The position numbers were made by a program, and so were the translations under genes. From Lichenicoccus sp965213775 (lineage in GTDB: Bacteria > Pseudomonadota > Alphaproteobacteria > Acetobacterales > Acetobacteraceae): a stretch of DNA of 64,000 nt. The first letter of the stretch is position 1; every line of letters begins with the position of its first letter. The notes beneath the pieces are model-generated. The model did not search any database. It saw only the letters and a list, made by a program, of their open reading frames with translations, and was not told where the DNA came from. The stretch lies in contig CBDCAC010000004.1 in the NCBI GenBank assembly GCA_965213775.1, positions 682,001-746,000 of the forward strand, written 5' to 3'. Positions 21,768 to 31,385 of this stretch are shown here, one piece after another.

Positions 21768-23747
21768 TCAGGCGTTGGCCATGTTGAGAAACAGCCTGCT
21801 GGCCGCCTCGGGCGAGCCGGGACGGCCGAACAGCCAGCCTTGACCGACATCGCAGTTCAGCTCGCGCAGCATCGTCGCCGTCTCGGTTTCCTCGACACCT
21901 TCCGCGACGATCGCCAAGCCGAGGCTCTTGGCCAGCCCGACCACGGCGGTGACGATCTTGCGGCTCTCCACGTCGCGAACCATCGCGCCCACGAAACTCG
22001 CATCGATCTTGAGGGTATCGAATGGCAGCATCTGCAGGTGCCGCAGGCTCGAATAGCCGGTACCGAAATCATCGAGGGCCAGCCGCACGCCCAGTGCCTT
22101 CAACTCGTACAGGATGTCGCGCGCCAGATCGAGGTCCCCGACCAGGGCGCTCTCGGTGATCTCGAGCTCCAGGCGGTGCGCCGGAAGCCCTGCATCATCG
22201 AGCGCGGCCCGGATCATGGCAGGCAGCCCGCGGTCGCGGAGCTGCAGCGGCGAGATGTTGCAGGCGAGCGACACGTCCGTGGGCCAGGTGGTGGCGATGC
22301 GACAGGCGCGTCGCAGCAGCCGGTCGGTCATGAGCCCGATCAGGCCGAGCTCCTCGACGATCGGCACGAACTCCACCGGCGATACCATGCCGCGGGTGGG
22401 ATGCGGCCAGCGCGCGAGCATCTCGAAGCCGGTGACTTGTCCGCGATCCATCTCCACCATCGGCTGGAAGTTGGGAATGATCTGGTCGCTGGCCAACGCC
22501 GCCCGCAGATCGCTTTCCAGGAGCGCACGCGCCCGGGACGCGGCATCCATGCCGGGCTCGAAGAAGCGGAAACGGCCATACCCTTCCGACTTGGCGTGAC
22601 AAAGTGCGACGTCGGCGCAGTGCACGAGCGTGTCGGCATCCTCCCCCTGCTGGGCGAGCACCATGCCGATGCTGACGCCCACCGCCACCATGACACCTCC
22701 GGTCAGCTCGAAGGGCTGGTCCAGGGAGGCAATCACCCGGCGCGCCACCAGGATTGCGGCGTCGGAAGGAGAGAAGGACGGATCGGTGGCGTCGAAGGGG
22801 ATGATGATCGCGAACTCATCGCCGCCCAGGCGCGCGATCAGGTCGCCGGCACGTGCCAGCGCGCGAAGTCGCGCCGCCACCAGCTGCAGCAGATGATCGC
22901 CCAGGAGATGCCCGTGCAGGTCGTTGATCGTCTTGAAGCGATCGAGATTGAGCAGCAGCAGCACGACGCCGCTGTCGCCGCGCTCCAGCCGCAGCAACGC
23001 CGCCCGCAACTCCTCGTAGAGGCGACGCCGATTGGGCAGGTCGGTGAGGGTATCGGTCCGGGCCACAGATTCCGTCCGCGCCAGGGCGGTTCGCAGCCGC
23101 ACGCGTCCGAGGACGGTGAAGAAGGCAGCGACCAGCAGCACCGCACTCAGGGCGAGCGCTGACGTCTCGATCCAGGCGCGGTTGTTCAGGCTCGTCGTGC
23201 GCAACGCGGCGAGCGTCGTCAGGTCCTGTCCGAAACTGTCGAGTCCCGAGGCGTAGGCAGCCTCGAGATAGGCGAACTCTGGGCCGTCGAGCAACGCGAT
23301 GGCGCCTTCGCGGTCTCCTGCGGCGGCACGCGCGATGGCCGTCCGTTCCATCCTGATCAGATCATGATTGGCCTCGTCCGTGGTGCGCACCATCTCCGCC
23401 CTGACCTCCGGCGTCGCCAATGCCAGCGCCTCGGCGATCGCGCCGTCCAGTCGGGGGCCTGCCTCGTTGTAGCGATTGACCCACCTCACCTGGCCCGAGA
23501 GTGCGGCCAGGCGAGCCGACATCGTGAGCCATTCATTCAGATAGGAGATGGTACTGCGCAGCTCGGCCACCCGAACCGCTCGCGCAGTCTCCAGCCGCAT
23601 CTCCCGGCGCAGCGCGGCACCGCTGCAGGCGAACCAGATCAGGAAGCCGAGCACCATCGTCCCTGCCAGTGCGGCGACGCCCACGCCCGCCGACGTCGCG
23701 CGAGGCCATCTGATCCCGGAGGCGAGTCTGTGAGACAGAAGCATCAT
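21768..23747 (-). CDS. Membrane GGDEF-EAL cyclic-di-GMP protein
   Basis: 659-residue inner-membrane protein with TM1 at ~23-42, a periplasmic helical sensor of ~150 residues, and TM2 at ~195-215. The GGDEF domain has an intact GGDEF (308-312), and an RAGD (299-302) five residues upstream matches the RxxD inhibitory site. The EAL domain keeps the catalytic Glu as E442-M-L rather than E-A-L, and retains LDDFGTGYSSL. Both diguanylate cyclase and phosphodiesterase activity are therefore possible. The start could be either of two adjacent ATGs (23747/23744). Confidence 0.88.
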   Translation of the reverse strand: MMLLSHRLASGIRWPRATSAGVGVAALAGTMVLGFLIWFACSGAALRREMRLETARAVRVAELRSTISYLNEWLTMSARLAALSGQVRWVNRYNEAGPRLDGAIAEALALATPEVRAEMVRTTDEANHDLIRMERTAIARAAAGDREGAIALLDGPEFAYLEAAYASGLDSFGQDLTTLAALRTTSLNNRAWIETSALALSAVLLVAAFFTVLGRVRLRTALARTESVARTDTLTDLPNRRRLYEELRAALLRLERGDSGVVLLLLNLDRFKTINDLHGHLLGDHLLQLVAARLRALARAGDLIARLGGDEFAIIIPFDATDPSFSPSDAAILVARRVIASLDQPFELTGGVMVAVGVSIGMVLAQQGEDADTLVHCADVALCHAKSEGYGRFRFFEPGMDAASRARALLESDLRAALASDQIIPNFQPMVEMDRGQVTGFEMLARWPHPTRGMVSPVEFVPIVEELGLIGLMTDRLLRRACRIATTWPTDVSLACNISPLQLRDRGLPAMIRAALDDAGLPAHRLELEITESALVGDLDLARDILYELKALGVRLALDDFGTGYSSLRHLQMLPFDTLKIDASFVGAMVRDVESRKIVTAVVGLAKSLGLAIVAEGVEETETATMLRELNCDVGQGWLFGRPGSPEAASRLFLNMANA

Positions 23748-24053
23748 GCGCAGAGCATCCGTCCAAAAGATTTATAAACGGTAACGGGGGCCGCCTGGAG
23801 CGAGACCGCGATCAGCCATGCGGGCCATCAGAGCAAGAAGGCCGAGGCTCATGGTGAACTTGATCGAGGTCGCGGGCCAGTCTCCGGTCAGCTCCCGCGA
23901 GCATGCTGCTCCCCGGCGCGCTCCCTGGACGGGGTCTTGACCAGATCCGGCGATCCGAGATCGACTGAACGCCGGCCGCAAGGATCACGAAGATGAACGC
24001 GTCGGCGACCGGGTGTGGTGCCTAAGCAGCCCGCGACAGCGTCATGGCATCGG
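23748..24053. other. 306-bp intergenic region
   Basis: Lies between the 3' end of the cupin gene and the start of the GGDEF-EAL gene, both on the minus strand. A 69-codon minus-strand frame (23772-23981) has no recognisable domain or ribosome site. The AT-rich stretch AAAGATTTATAAACGG just upstream of the GGDEF-EAL start is a plausible promoter or leader. Nothing else can be supported. Confidence 0.35.
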
Positions 24054-24506
24054 TCAGCGTCGCGGCTCGGGTCGCCAGTCCGGCGGCGCCAACTCGAAGC
24101 CTTCGAAGCGGAAGGCGGGGGCAACGACGCAGCAGGTCAGCGCCCAGTGGCCAAGGCACACCGTGGTCTGCCAGCATCCGGCCGGCACCAGGAGCTGCAT
24201 CGTCTGGCGCATGGCCAAGTCCGGGCCCAGCTGTCGGGCCTGGGCGTCGTGGCCGTTCGCGGAGGTGGTCAGCACGAGGGGAGAACCCGCCTGCCAGATC
24301 CACAGCTCCGCCGCATCGATGCGATGCCACGCGCTGACCTCCTCGGCGCGCAGGAGGAAGTGGATCGCGGTGCCGGCGCCACAACTGCCGTCGGACGGTG
24401 CGTCACGCCAGGTCTCGCGGTAGGCGCCGCCCTCCGGGTGCGGCCGCAGATCGAGGGCGCGTATTACGGCATCGGCCGTCAGGGTGCTGTCGCGCAGATC
24501 GATCAT
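24054..24506 (-). CDS. Cupin_5 (DUF985) family protein
   Basis: 150-residue single-domain cupin of the DUF985 type. The signature HPEGGAYRETWR near the N-terminus, FLLRAEEVSAWHRIDAAELW and VPAGCWQTTV in the core match the family, whose best-studied members resemble sugar-binding cupins; enzyme activity is undefined. The His residues at HPEGG and WHRID could bind a metal. The small NKLGRTNR protein gene lies 45 bases upstream on the same strand. Confidence 0.85.
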   Translation of the reverse strand: MIDLRDSTLTADAVIRALDLRPHPEGGAYRETWRDAPSDGSCGAGTAIHFLLRAEEVSAWHRIDAAELWIWQAGSPLVLTTSANGHDAQARQLGPDLAMRQTMQLLVPAGCWQTTVCLGHWALTCCVVAPAFRFEGFELAPPDWRPEPRR

Positions 24507-24550
24507 CCTGGCTCCCTCGAAGGTCTGGAGGCGGCCGCATCCGGATCCGG

Positions 24551-24796
24551 CTAGCGGTTGGTGCGGCCGAGCTTGTTCGGGTTCACGCCACCGCCCTTGG
24601 CGCCGTCGTTCGCCACATCACCCTCGACCGTGTTGTCGGCCTCGATGGCCTCGGGATCGACCCCGGTGGCGGCGAAGGCACCCTTCGAGGCGCCGATGCC
24701 CGGGTTGCGCTCGAGATCTCCGGGTGGCCGCGGCGTATCGGCGCCGAGATCGTCCGGACCTGCCGGCGGATGGGTTGGATGCTTCGAGGACGTCAT
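24551..24796 (-). CDS. Small hydrophilic hypothetical protein ending NKLGRTNR
   Basis: 81-residue, strongly hydrophilic protein rich in Gly, Asp, Asn and Pro, with no signal peptide or membrane segment. The ATG at 24796 has AGGAG eight to nine bases upstream. Conserved-looking stretches are DLERNPGIGASKGAF and NTVEGDVANDGAKGGG. I believe similar short proteins occur in other Alphaproteobacteria, but I know no function. It is likely disordered. Confidence 0.6.
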   Translation of the reverse strand: MTSSKHPTHPPAGPDDLGADTPRPPGDLERNPGIGASKGAFAATGVDPEAIEADNTVEGDVANDGAKGGGVNPNKLGRTNR

Positions 24797-24932
24797 GCGC
24801 GATCTCCTGCCGAGCCCCCGGACGGACGATGCGTCCCGCAGGGGTGATTGTGTTGAACGCTCAAGCACCCTCCCGGTGCCATGCCGAGACGGTGCGACAT
24901 CGCACGTCAGCGTGTTCACGAATTGAAAAAGC

Positions 24933-24948
24933 GTCGCAGCTTTGCGAC
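24933..24948. promoter_or_regulatory. Short inverted repeat upstream of S9 peptidase gene
   Basis: GTCGCA-gctt-TGCGAC is a perfect 6-bp inverted repeat, 41 bases before the ATG of the peptidase and just after TTGAAAAA. It lies in the divergent promoter region with the small hydrophilic protein. It could be an operator or a leader hairpin; no regulator can be named. Confidence 0.3.
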
Positions 24949-24988
24949 AGAGTGGATCACTGCGGGACGAGCGGCGGCGGGAGAGTTC

Positions 24989-27196
24989 ATGTTTCGATCA
25001 GGTATACTGGGCGCGTGCCTCGGCTTCACCGCGCTGATCTCGGCGGCCCGGGCGGAGGCCGGGACGGCGGCCAACACAGGAGACCCGCTGTCGCCTCAGG
25101 GCTTCGGCAAGCCGCCGGCGATCGCGGCGCGGCCGGTGACCGAGACGCTCTGGGGACAGAAGGTCAGCGACCAGTATCGCTTCATGGAGGCGCTGGATCC
25201 GGCGACTATCGGCTGGATGAAGGCCCAGGGCAGCTATACCCGCTCCGTCTTGGACAGCATCAGGCCGAGACAGGCGCTGGAACGGCGGATCGCCGCCTTC
25301 ACCGGCAGCTTCGGCTTCATCCAGGACTATGCCAGCTATGGCGGGCGCGCCTTCTACGAGGAGCGCACCCCGGGATCGGACAATTTCGACCTGATCGTGA
25401 AGGACGCCCGAGGCCGCCGCACGATCGTGGATGTCGCGGCGCTGCGCGCGTCGCATGGCGGCAATCCCTACGCGATCAACTACTTCCTCGCCGCCCCCGA
25501 CGGCAGCAAGGTCGCGGTCGGCATCTCCGAGGGGGGCTCGGAAGCGGCTTCCATCTCGGTCTACGACGCCGGCACCGGCGCCTTGATCGCGGGGCCGGTC
25601 GACCGAGCCCAGGCCGGCGCCACCGCGTGGAGCAACGACAGCCGGGAGCTGTATTTCATCCGCCTGAAGAAGCTGGCGCCGGGGGAGTCGCCGACCCACA
25701 AGTTCTTCGACGCGGCCCTGCTGGGCTGGGACCTGAAGCGCGAGCCGGTGCCGATCCTAGGATCGACAGTCGGCCATGGTCCGCATTTCGACAGCGTGGA
25801 GACGCCGGCCCTGACGGTGACCCCGACCTCGCCGGTGGCGGTAGCGATCAACATCAACGGCGTGCAGAACGAGCTGGCGCTGTGGCTGGCACCCGCGTCG
25901 CAGCTGGGCGATCCGACGCTGCGCTGGAAGCCCTTCGTCACCCGGGGCGACGACGTGAACAGCTTCGATGCGCATGGCGATCAGCTGTTCCTGCTTTCGC
26001 ACAAGAACGCGCCGACCTTCCAGGTGCTCGGGGTCGCGGCGGGACAGGACATCTCCGAGGCACGGGTGCTGGTACCGGCCAAGCCCGATCGCGTCATCGA
26101 TTCCATCCACGCGGCCGCCGACGGGCTGTACGTGCTGGCGCGCCAGGGCGCCTACTCGCGGATGCTGCGGATGGCCTACGGCAGCGGCGCGGTCGAGGAG
26201 ATCGCGCTGCCGTTTGAGGGCCACGTCGACAGCGCCTTCACCGACCCGAGCCAGCCGGGCATCTCGATCGCGCTGAGCAGCTGGGTGGTGCCGCCGACCG
26301 AGTTCTCCTTCGACCCTGACGGCCGGCGCTTCACCGACCTGAAGCTCGGCACGCGACCACCTCTGGACACCTCTGGCTTCGTCGTGCGTGACCTGCAGGC
26401 GCGCGCACGCGACGGCGTCATGGTGCCGCTGTCGCTGGTGCAGCCGAAGGGTGTGCACGGACCGCAGATCGTGCTGATCCAGGCCTACGGCTCCTACGGG
26501 ATCTCGCAGCTCGCCGATTTCAGTCCGCGCGCGGTGAGTTTCCTGGTCGAGGGCGGAAGCTACGCCTCGTGCCACGTGCGCGGCGGCGGAGAGCTCGGCG
26601 ATGCCTGGCGGCTGGCCGGCAAGGACCGTCGCAAGCCCAACACGTGGCGCGACCTGATCGCCTGTGGCGAGGACCTGATCGCGCGCGGCGTGACGACGAA
26701 GGACAAGCTGTTCATCTTCGGCGGCTCGGCCGGCGGCATCACGATGGGCCGGGCGATGACCGAGCGGCCCGACCTGTTCGCGGGCGTGATCGACGCCGTA
26801 CCGGCAGCCAACACGCTGCGCGCCGAGTTCTCGCCGAACGGGCCGGACAACATTCCCGAGTTCGGCACCATCACCCGGCGCGACGGCTTCGCCTACCTGT
26901 TCATGGACGACTCGATCCAGCACGTGAGGAAGGGCGTCCGCTACCCGGCGATAATGATCACGACCGGACTGAACGATCCTCGCGTCGCTCCGTGGGAGCC
27001 CGCGAAACTCGCCGCAGCGCTTCAAGCCTCTGGAACTCCCGATCCGGTCCTGCTGCGCATCGACGCCAAGGCCGGGCACGGCATCGGCTCGACCAAGACG
27101 CAGAACGATGAGCTGTATGCCGACATGTACAGCTTCGTATTCTGGCGCGCCGGGCGCCCAGGCTGGCGGCCGGATCGCGGCGCGGGCGGCGATTAG
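24989..27196 (+). CDS. Prolyl oligopeptidase family (S9A) serine peptidase, exported
   Basis: 735-residue full-length S9A peptidase. A signal peptide starts at ATG 24989 (MFRSGILGACLGFTALISAA). The beta-propeller occupies roughly residues 70-430 and the alpha/beta-hydrolase catalytic domain follows. The nucleophile lies in FGGSAGGITMG, the acid in TGLNDPRV and the His in KAGHGIG, so the triad is intact. It should cleave short proline-containing peptides in the periplasm. Its TAG stop overlaps the left end of an IS630 element, which inserted in the TA of the stop without changing the protein. This is the second S9 gene in the window. Confidence 0.88.
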   Translation: MFRSGILGACLGFTALISAARAEAGTAANTGDPLSPQGFGKPPAIAARPVTETLWGQKVSDQYRFMEALDPATIGWMKAQGSYTRSVLDSIRPRQALERRIAAFTGSFGFIQDYASYGGRAFYEERTPGSDNFDLIVKDARGRRTIVDVAALRASHGGNPYAINYFLAAPDGSKVAVGISEGGSEAASISVYDAGTGALIAGPVDRAQAGATAWSNDSRELYFIRLKKLAPGESPTHKFFDAALLGWDLKREPVPILGSTVGHGPHFDSVETPALTVTPTSPVAVAININGVQNELALWLAPASQLGDPTLRWKPFVTRGDDVNSFDAHGDQLFLLSHKNAPTFQVLGVAAGQDISEARVLVPAKPDRVIDSIHAAADGLYVLARQGAYSRMLRMAYGSGAVEEIALPFEGHVDSAFTDPSQPGISIALSSWVVPPTEFSFDPDGRRFTDLKLGTRPPLDTSGFVVRDLQARARDGVMVPLSLVQPKGVHGPQIVLIQAYGSYGISQLADFSPRAVSFLVEGGSYASCHVRGGGELGDAWRLAGKDRRKPNTWRDLIACGEDLIARGVTTKDKLFIFGGSAGGITMGRAMTERPDLFAGVIDAVPAANTLRAEFSPNGPDNIPEFGTITRRDGFAYLFMDDSIQHVRKGVRYPAIMITTGLNDPRVAPWEPAKLAAALQASGTPDPVLLRIDAKAGHGIGSTKTQNDELYADMYSFVFWRAGRPGWRPDRGAGGD

Positions 27197-28244
27197 AGCG
27201 GTACCTCTGAGGGTGGAATCACAACAGGGATTCCAGCCTGGCCTGACCTGTGATCCATAGGTCTTCGGCAACCTTCGGAGATCCCCATGAGCTGGCGCCG
27301 TGGACAGACCTACTGTCAGGACTTGCGTGATCGGGTGTTGAACGCTGAAGGAAGCGCCCGGCAGGTGGCCGCACGGTCCAGGGTCAGCGTGTCGTATGTC
27401 GTCAAAGCGCGTCAGCGGCAGACGCGCACTGGCGCCGCCACGCCGCGGCCGCAGAAGCCCCCTGTCGTGCGTCTGCTGGTGCATCTCCACGATGCGGTCG
27501 CCGCCGAGATGGCGAACCGGCCGGAGACTACCCTTGCTGAACTGCGCGACTGGCTGATGCGCCGGCACGACGTGTCGGTCAGCATGGGCACGGTGTGGAA
27601 GACACTGTCTCGACCCAAGCTGACACTGAAAAGTCGATCAGAGCGGCCGAGCAGGGGCGTGCCGATATTGCCGAAGCGCGCCGTGTCTGGCGTGAGCTGC
27701 AGCCTGGGCTGAAGCCGGACAAACTCATCTTTCTGGATGAGACCTGGGCCAAGACGAACATGACCCGTCTCTATGGCCGCGCGCCACGCGGCAAGCGGCT
27801 GATCGGCGCCGCACCGTTCGGGCACTGGAACACGACCACGTTCGTCGCGGGCCTATGACATGACGGGATCGTCGCGCCGATGGTGCTGAACGGCGCCATG
27901 AATGGCTGCGCGTTCAGGGCCTGGGTGGAACAGAGCCTGGCACCAACGTTGACAGTCGGTGACCTGGTTGTGGCGGATAATCTTGGCAGCCACAAAGTCG
28001 CTGGTGTGCGCCAGGCTATCGAGGCACGCGGCGCGCATTTGCTGTTCCTGCCTGCCTACTCACCCGACTTGAACCCGATCGAGCAGGTCTTCGCCAAGCC
28101 TAAGGCCCTGCTGCGAAAGGCTGCGCCAAGGAACCGGGAGACACTATGGAAAACCATCGGCCAGTCGCTCGACCGCTTCAGCTCAGACAAATACGCACGC
28201 TACATCCGCCACTGCAGCTACAGATACCCTGTGTAAAACGGCTC
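27196..28244 (+). mobile_element. IS630-family insertion sequence (~1.05 kb), defective
   Basis: Bounded by TA dinucleotides at 27194-27195 and 28245-28246, the hallmark IS630 target duplication. Ends are imperfect inverted repeats: left GAGCGGTACC..., right (reverse complement) GAGCCGTTTTACACAGGGT, with 12 of the first 19 positions matching. The element carries one two-phase transposase gene that is broken (see pseudogene entry). The left TA is part of the TAG stop of the S9 peptidase. Confidence 0.7.
27287..28236 (+). pseudogene. IS630-family transposase, nonsense-mutated
   Basis: The first frame (27287-27712) encodes the HTH region (CQDLRDRVLN, ARSRVSVSYVVK). The second frame, one base back, continues as KSIRAAEQGRADIAEARRVW, and the change falls at CTGAAAAG, consistent with the -1 frameshifting used by many IS630 elements. 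The DDE catalytic domain shows FLDETW, VVADNLGSHK and SPDLNPIEQ. Within it an in-frame TGA at 27856-27858 follows FVAGL, where a sense codon is expected before HDGIVAP. The catalytic core is thus split, and the copy should not transpose by itself. Confidence 0.85.
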
Positions 28245-28249
28245 TAGAG

Positions 28250-28718
28250 CCGGACGAGCTCAGCATCGACAGCATCCACATCAAGCCCACCGCTCCGCGG
28301 CTGGGTCGAAGGGGACACGACGCAGATCATCGGCCGCTCATGGGGTGGACGGACCAGCAAGATCCACCCCCTGGCCAACGCTCAAGGCAAGCCTATCGCC
28401 TTCGTCCTGACGCCAAGGCAATGGCTGACATCAGCGTCGCCGATACCTCACCCGACGACATCGCGCCGCCGCGGCGCCTGCTAGCCGACAGGGCCTAAGA
28501 CACCAACCCCTGCGCCAGCGGCTTCAGACGCTCGACACGGAAGTCGTTATCCCGTCCAACGGCACATCTCGGCATCCCTATCCGCTCGCTCGCGTCGCCT
28601 CGCGCAGGCGCGATGTCATCGAGAGTAGCACCGCATCGCCACCTGCGCCGACAGGCCCGCCAGAAACTTCCTCTCTGCCGTCGCCCCCGTCGCAATCATC
28701 TGCGTCTGGCTGAAGTGA
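28250..28718 (+). pseudogene. IS5-family transposase remnant (C-terminal half, multiply frameshifted)
   Basis: Pieces of an IS5-type transposase appear in order but in changing frames: DSIHIK, then GRSWGGRTSKIHPLANAQGK and PIAFVLTP, ADISVA, RRLLADRA, VVIPSNGTSRHPYPL, RRRDVIE and finally ARNFLSAVAPVAIICVWLK followed by TGA at 28716. These cover the second half of the DDE domain. The N-terminal half is missing and a short deletion follows DVIE. It directly abuts the IS630 element and the broken hydrolase gene. Confidence 0.75.
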
Positions 28719-28731
28719 TCGAGCCGGCAAC

Positions 28732-29663
28732 CTAGCGCCTGAGAAAGTCCGAGATGATCTTGCTGCATTGCTCGGGATACTCGAGCCAAGGCAAATGACC
28801 CGCTCCCTCCGATGGATGCAACTCGCCACGCGGCAAGGCATCCGCGATGCTGCGGCCGACATCGATGCCGGCAAACGTGTCCTTCGTTCCCCACAGCAGC
28901 GCTACGGGCATCCTGACGCCCGCCAGATGCTCAGCCTTGATCAATCGCGGCATATTCTCCAGCAGGCTCATCAACGGAATTCGGTAGTGCGGCAGCCTGC
29001 GGAATTGGAATAGCAATCGTTGAATGCGGTCGGTAGATTTGCAAGCATGACCGGATCGTGTCCCATCATCTTGAGCGGCTTCAGAGCATCCGCTTGCTTA
29101 GGCGGCGTCACCAACCCTGCTAGAAGCCTGTTGAGAGGCGGCTTCGTCAGTAAACGTAGCCTCAACGGCGAACCGCCATTCATGACATTGCCAGGATTGC
29201 CGAGTGTGACGAGGCGGCGTACCCGTTCTGGACGGTCCATCGCCAGCCAGAGACTCCAGTGGGCACCGATCGAGTGGGCGACCATATCGACCTGATCGAG
29301 GTTCAGCTCGTCCAGGATCGTCGTCAGGGTATCGACGGCGAAGCGTCGCATATACACTGTCCAGTGATCCATCCCGTCGCTCAAGCCGCCGCCGGGACGA
29401 TTGACGGCAATAACCCGCCGGTCTCTCAGTCCCGCCATCAGCGAAGCCAGCGGAAAGGCATCGCCGGTGCTGCCGGGCACGATCAGAACAGGCGGGCCGT
29501 TCCCGAACTCACTCATGCGAACCCGGATGTCGGCGCGGGGGAGCCGGATGGAGCGAGTACGCGGGTTCAGACCGTAAGCTGCGTAAAGCCGTTCTTCAGC
29601 CTGGCGCGCAGCAATGACGAGCGGGTCACTAGTTTCGAGGGTCAGCTTCGCTTCGATCTTCAT
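28732..29663 (-). pseudogene. Alpha/beta hydrolase, single frameshift
   Basis: An alpha/beta-hydrolase of about 310 residues split in two frames. The upstream frame has VLIVPGSTGDAFPL and the nucleophile elbow VAHSIGAHW, and ends NDCYSNSAGCR. The downstream frame resumes with FQFRRLPHYRIPL and contains WGTKDTF (acid) and EGAGHLPW (His). The change occurs near 29000-29016 and is explained by loss of one base in TGCTATTCCAATTCC. All triad residues survive, so the lesion may be recent or a sequencing error. ATG 29663 is preferred over a TTG at 29723. It is the last gene of a decaying minus-strand catabolic cluster. Confidence 0.75.
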
Positions 29664-29783
29664 CTCGAATTCGTCCCTCGCGCCACGTCGAAGCGCGCTG
29701 CGATCAATCGCGATCGCCTTCAAGAGGTGATGTCATATCACGGTGGCCGCAGCCACCAATGATCACTGCCCTCTCGTGAACAG

Positions 29784-30830
29784 CTAAGCTTTTAGGCGGG
29801 GAAACAAATCGAGTGCGTTGTCGTGGAGTATGTGCCGGCGAAGCTCGGCATCCAGCAGCGCGGTCGTGTCAAGTTCGTGTGCGAGCCGCTTGACCAGCGG
29901 CAGTGGCGTGAACGGCCAGTCGCTGCCGTAGAAGATGCTGCCCGGACCCGCGGTTTCCAGCAGGGCTGGCATCAGGCGCGGCAGGGGTGAGCCGGCCATA
30001 GTAGAGCCGCCGCAAGGTGGCGAAGAAGTGATCCCGATGCACCGGGTGCGGCAGATCCAGCCCGGGCGACTGGTCAGCGATGCGATCCGCGACGACCGAC
30101 ATCATGGCGCCTGCATGCGGCACGATCACGCGGACGTCGGGAAACCGGTCCAATGTGCCGTTCAGCACTAGATTCGGGACCGCGCGCGTGGTCTCGAACA
30201 TGAACTCGATCATCGATCGCGGATAGCCCATCGAGAGGGTCTGGCAGCAAGGGCAGCTCGGCGACGTCGGATGTATGAATATGACGGCGCGGCGCCGATT
30301 CAGTTCCGAGAATAGCGGGTCGAGCCTCGGGTCGCCAAGATAGATGCCCTGGTAGTTAGTCTCAAGGATGATCCCGTCCGCCTGCAGCATGTCGAGCGCA
30401 TAGGCAGCCTCGGCTGATGACCCGTCACTGTCCGGCAATGGCAGGCTCGCGAACAAGCCGAAGCGCCCACGATGATCCGACACGGCCTTGGCGCCCTGCT
30501 CGTTCACATCGCGCGCCAGCGTTCGGGCGGCTGCGTTGTCGCCAAAATGAATACCGGGAGAGAAGATCGACAACATGGCTGTGCGGATGTTCAGCCCGTC
30601 CATCATGCCGATCGCTTCGTCTATATCCCAGTGGGGAAGACTGAGCATTCCATCGGGATGCTGGCAGCCCGCCGCCAGGGCCGCCTCGCGATAGCCGGCT
30701 GGAAGGTAATGCGCGTGGATGTCGATCCGTGGATACCGCTCCGCGGCTGCACGGACGCGACAGTGCCGGCAACGATGCCGAGCAGGCCGCCCAGCGTCGC
30801 ACGACGTCTGATGGGATAGGCGAACTGCAT
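29784..30830 (-). pseudogene. Tat-exported amidohydrolase (Amidohydro_2 / ACMSD-like), two frameshifts
   Basis: A ~345-residue metal-dependent amidohydrolase in three frames. It starts at ATG 30830 with a Tat-like leader (PIRRRATLGGLLGIVAG). Near 30740-30755 the frame changes to RYPRIDIHAHYLPAGY (the DIHAH metal motif), continues through VIFIHPTSP and VRVIVPHAGAMM, and near 29999-30003 shifts again to AGSPLPRLMPALLETAG and IFYGSDWPFTPLPL (metal-ligand Asp). The family decarboxylates or hydrolyses aromatic or lactone substrates. Upstream genes of the same cluster are also damaged. Confidence 0.75.
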
Positions 30831-31385
30831 GACGAGACCCCGGACGTTCGAGTCCGGCGACCGCTCTGCCGGCCTTGGAGGATGACGGAGCTTGTCAAAC
30901 GAGTTCTCCTTGCGTGGATCCCGGCGCGGGTGCCTGTCGCACGTCAACCCGTTCGGCTTGCCGCAGTCCTGTGGCCGGGCTGCACCCGTCCGGCGTGTCC
31001 TCACGCTCCAACTCATCGGCAATGTCGGGCGCAGGGACTGGCAGGCCGACCCTCTTCGCACCCTCCAGTGCGCCCCGCTTTCGCCAAGCGATTGATCGCG
31101 GCACTCAACCGTATGATCCGCGCCGCAAGGCCCGCACCGTGCGGCGCGTCCTACCATCGACGAACGCCGCCGCCGGTCATTCAGCATCAAACCCGTGCAC
31201 CGACCCCGATCGGTCGCAAGATGCTCCAGTGCGCACTGACGCTGTTGAGGAACCCGACGCTGATCGTTGCCGTCGTCAGCCGCGTCCTCGCATGGATGAT
31301 CCGGCCAGGAGTCGGCGCCGCCCGCTCGTTACCGGTGAGCTAGAACCGTGACGCGCATAAGATGGCGAGGTCGGCGGTAGATCCC
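30831..31385. other. 555-bp region without a supported gene
   Basis: It separates the amidohydrolase pseudogene from the epimerase gene. Several overlapping frames exist on both strands, but none has a recognisable domain or ribosome site; it may be eroded coding DNA. I cannot identify a source. Confidence 0.35.
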
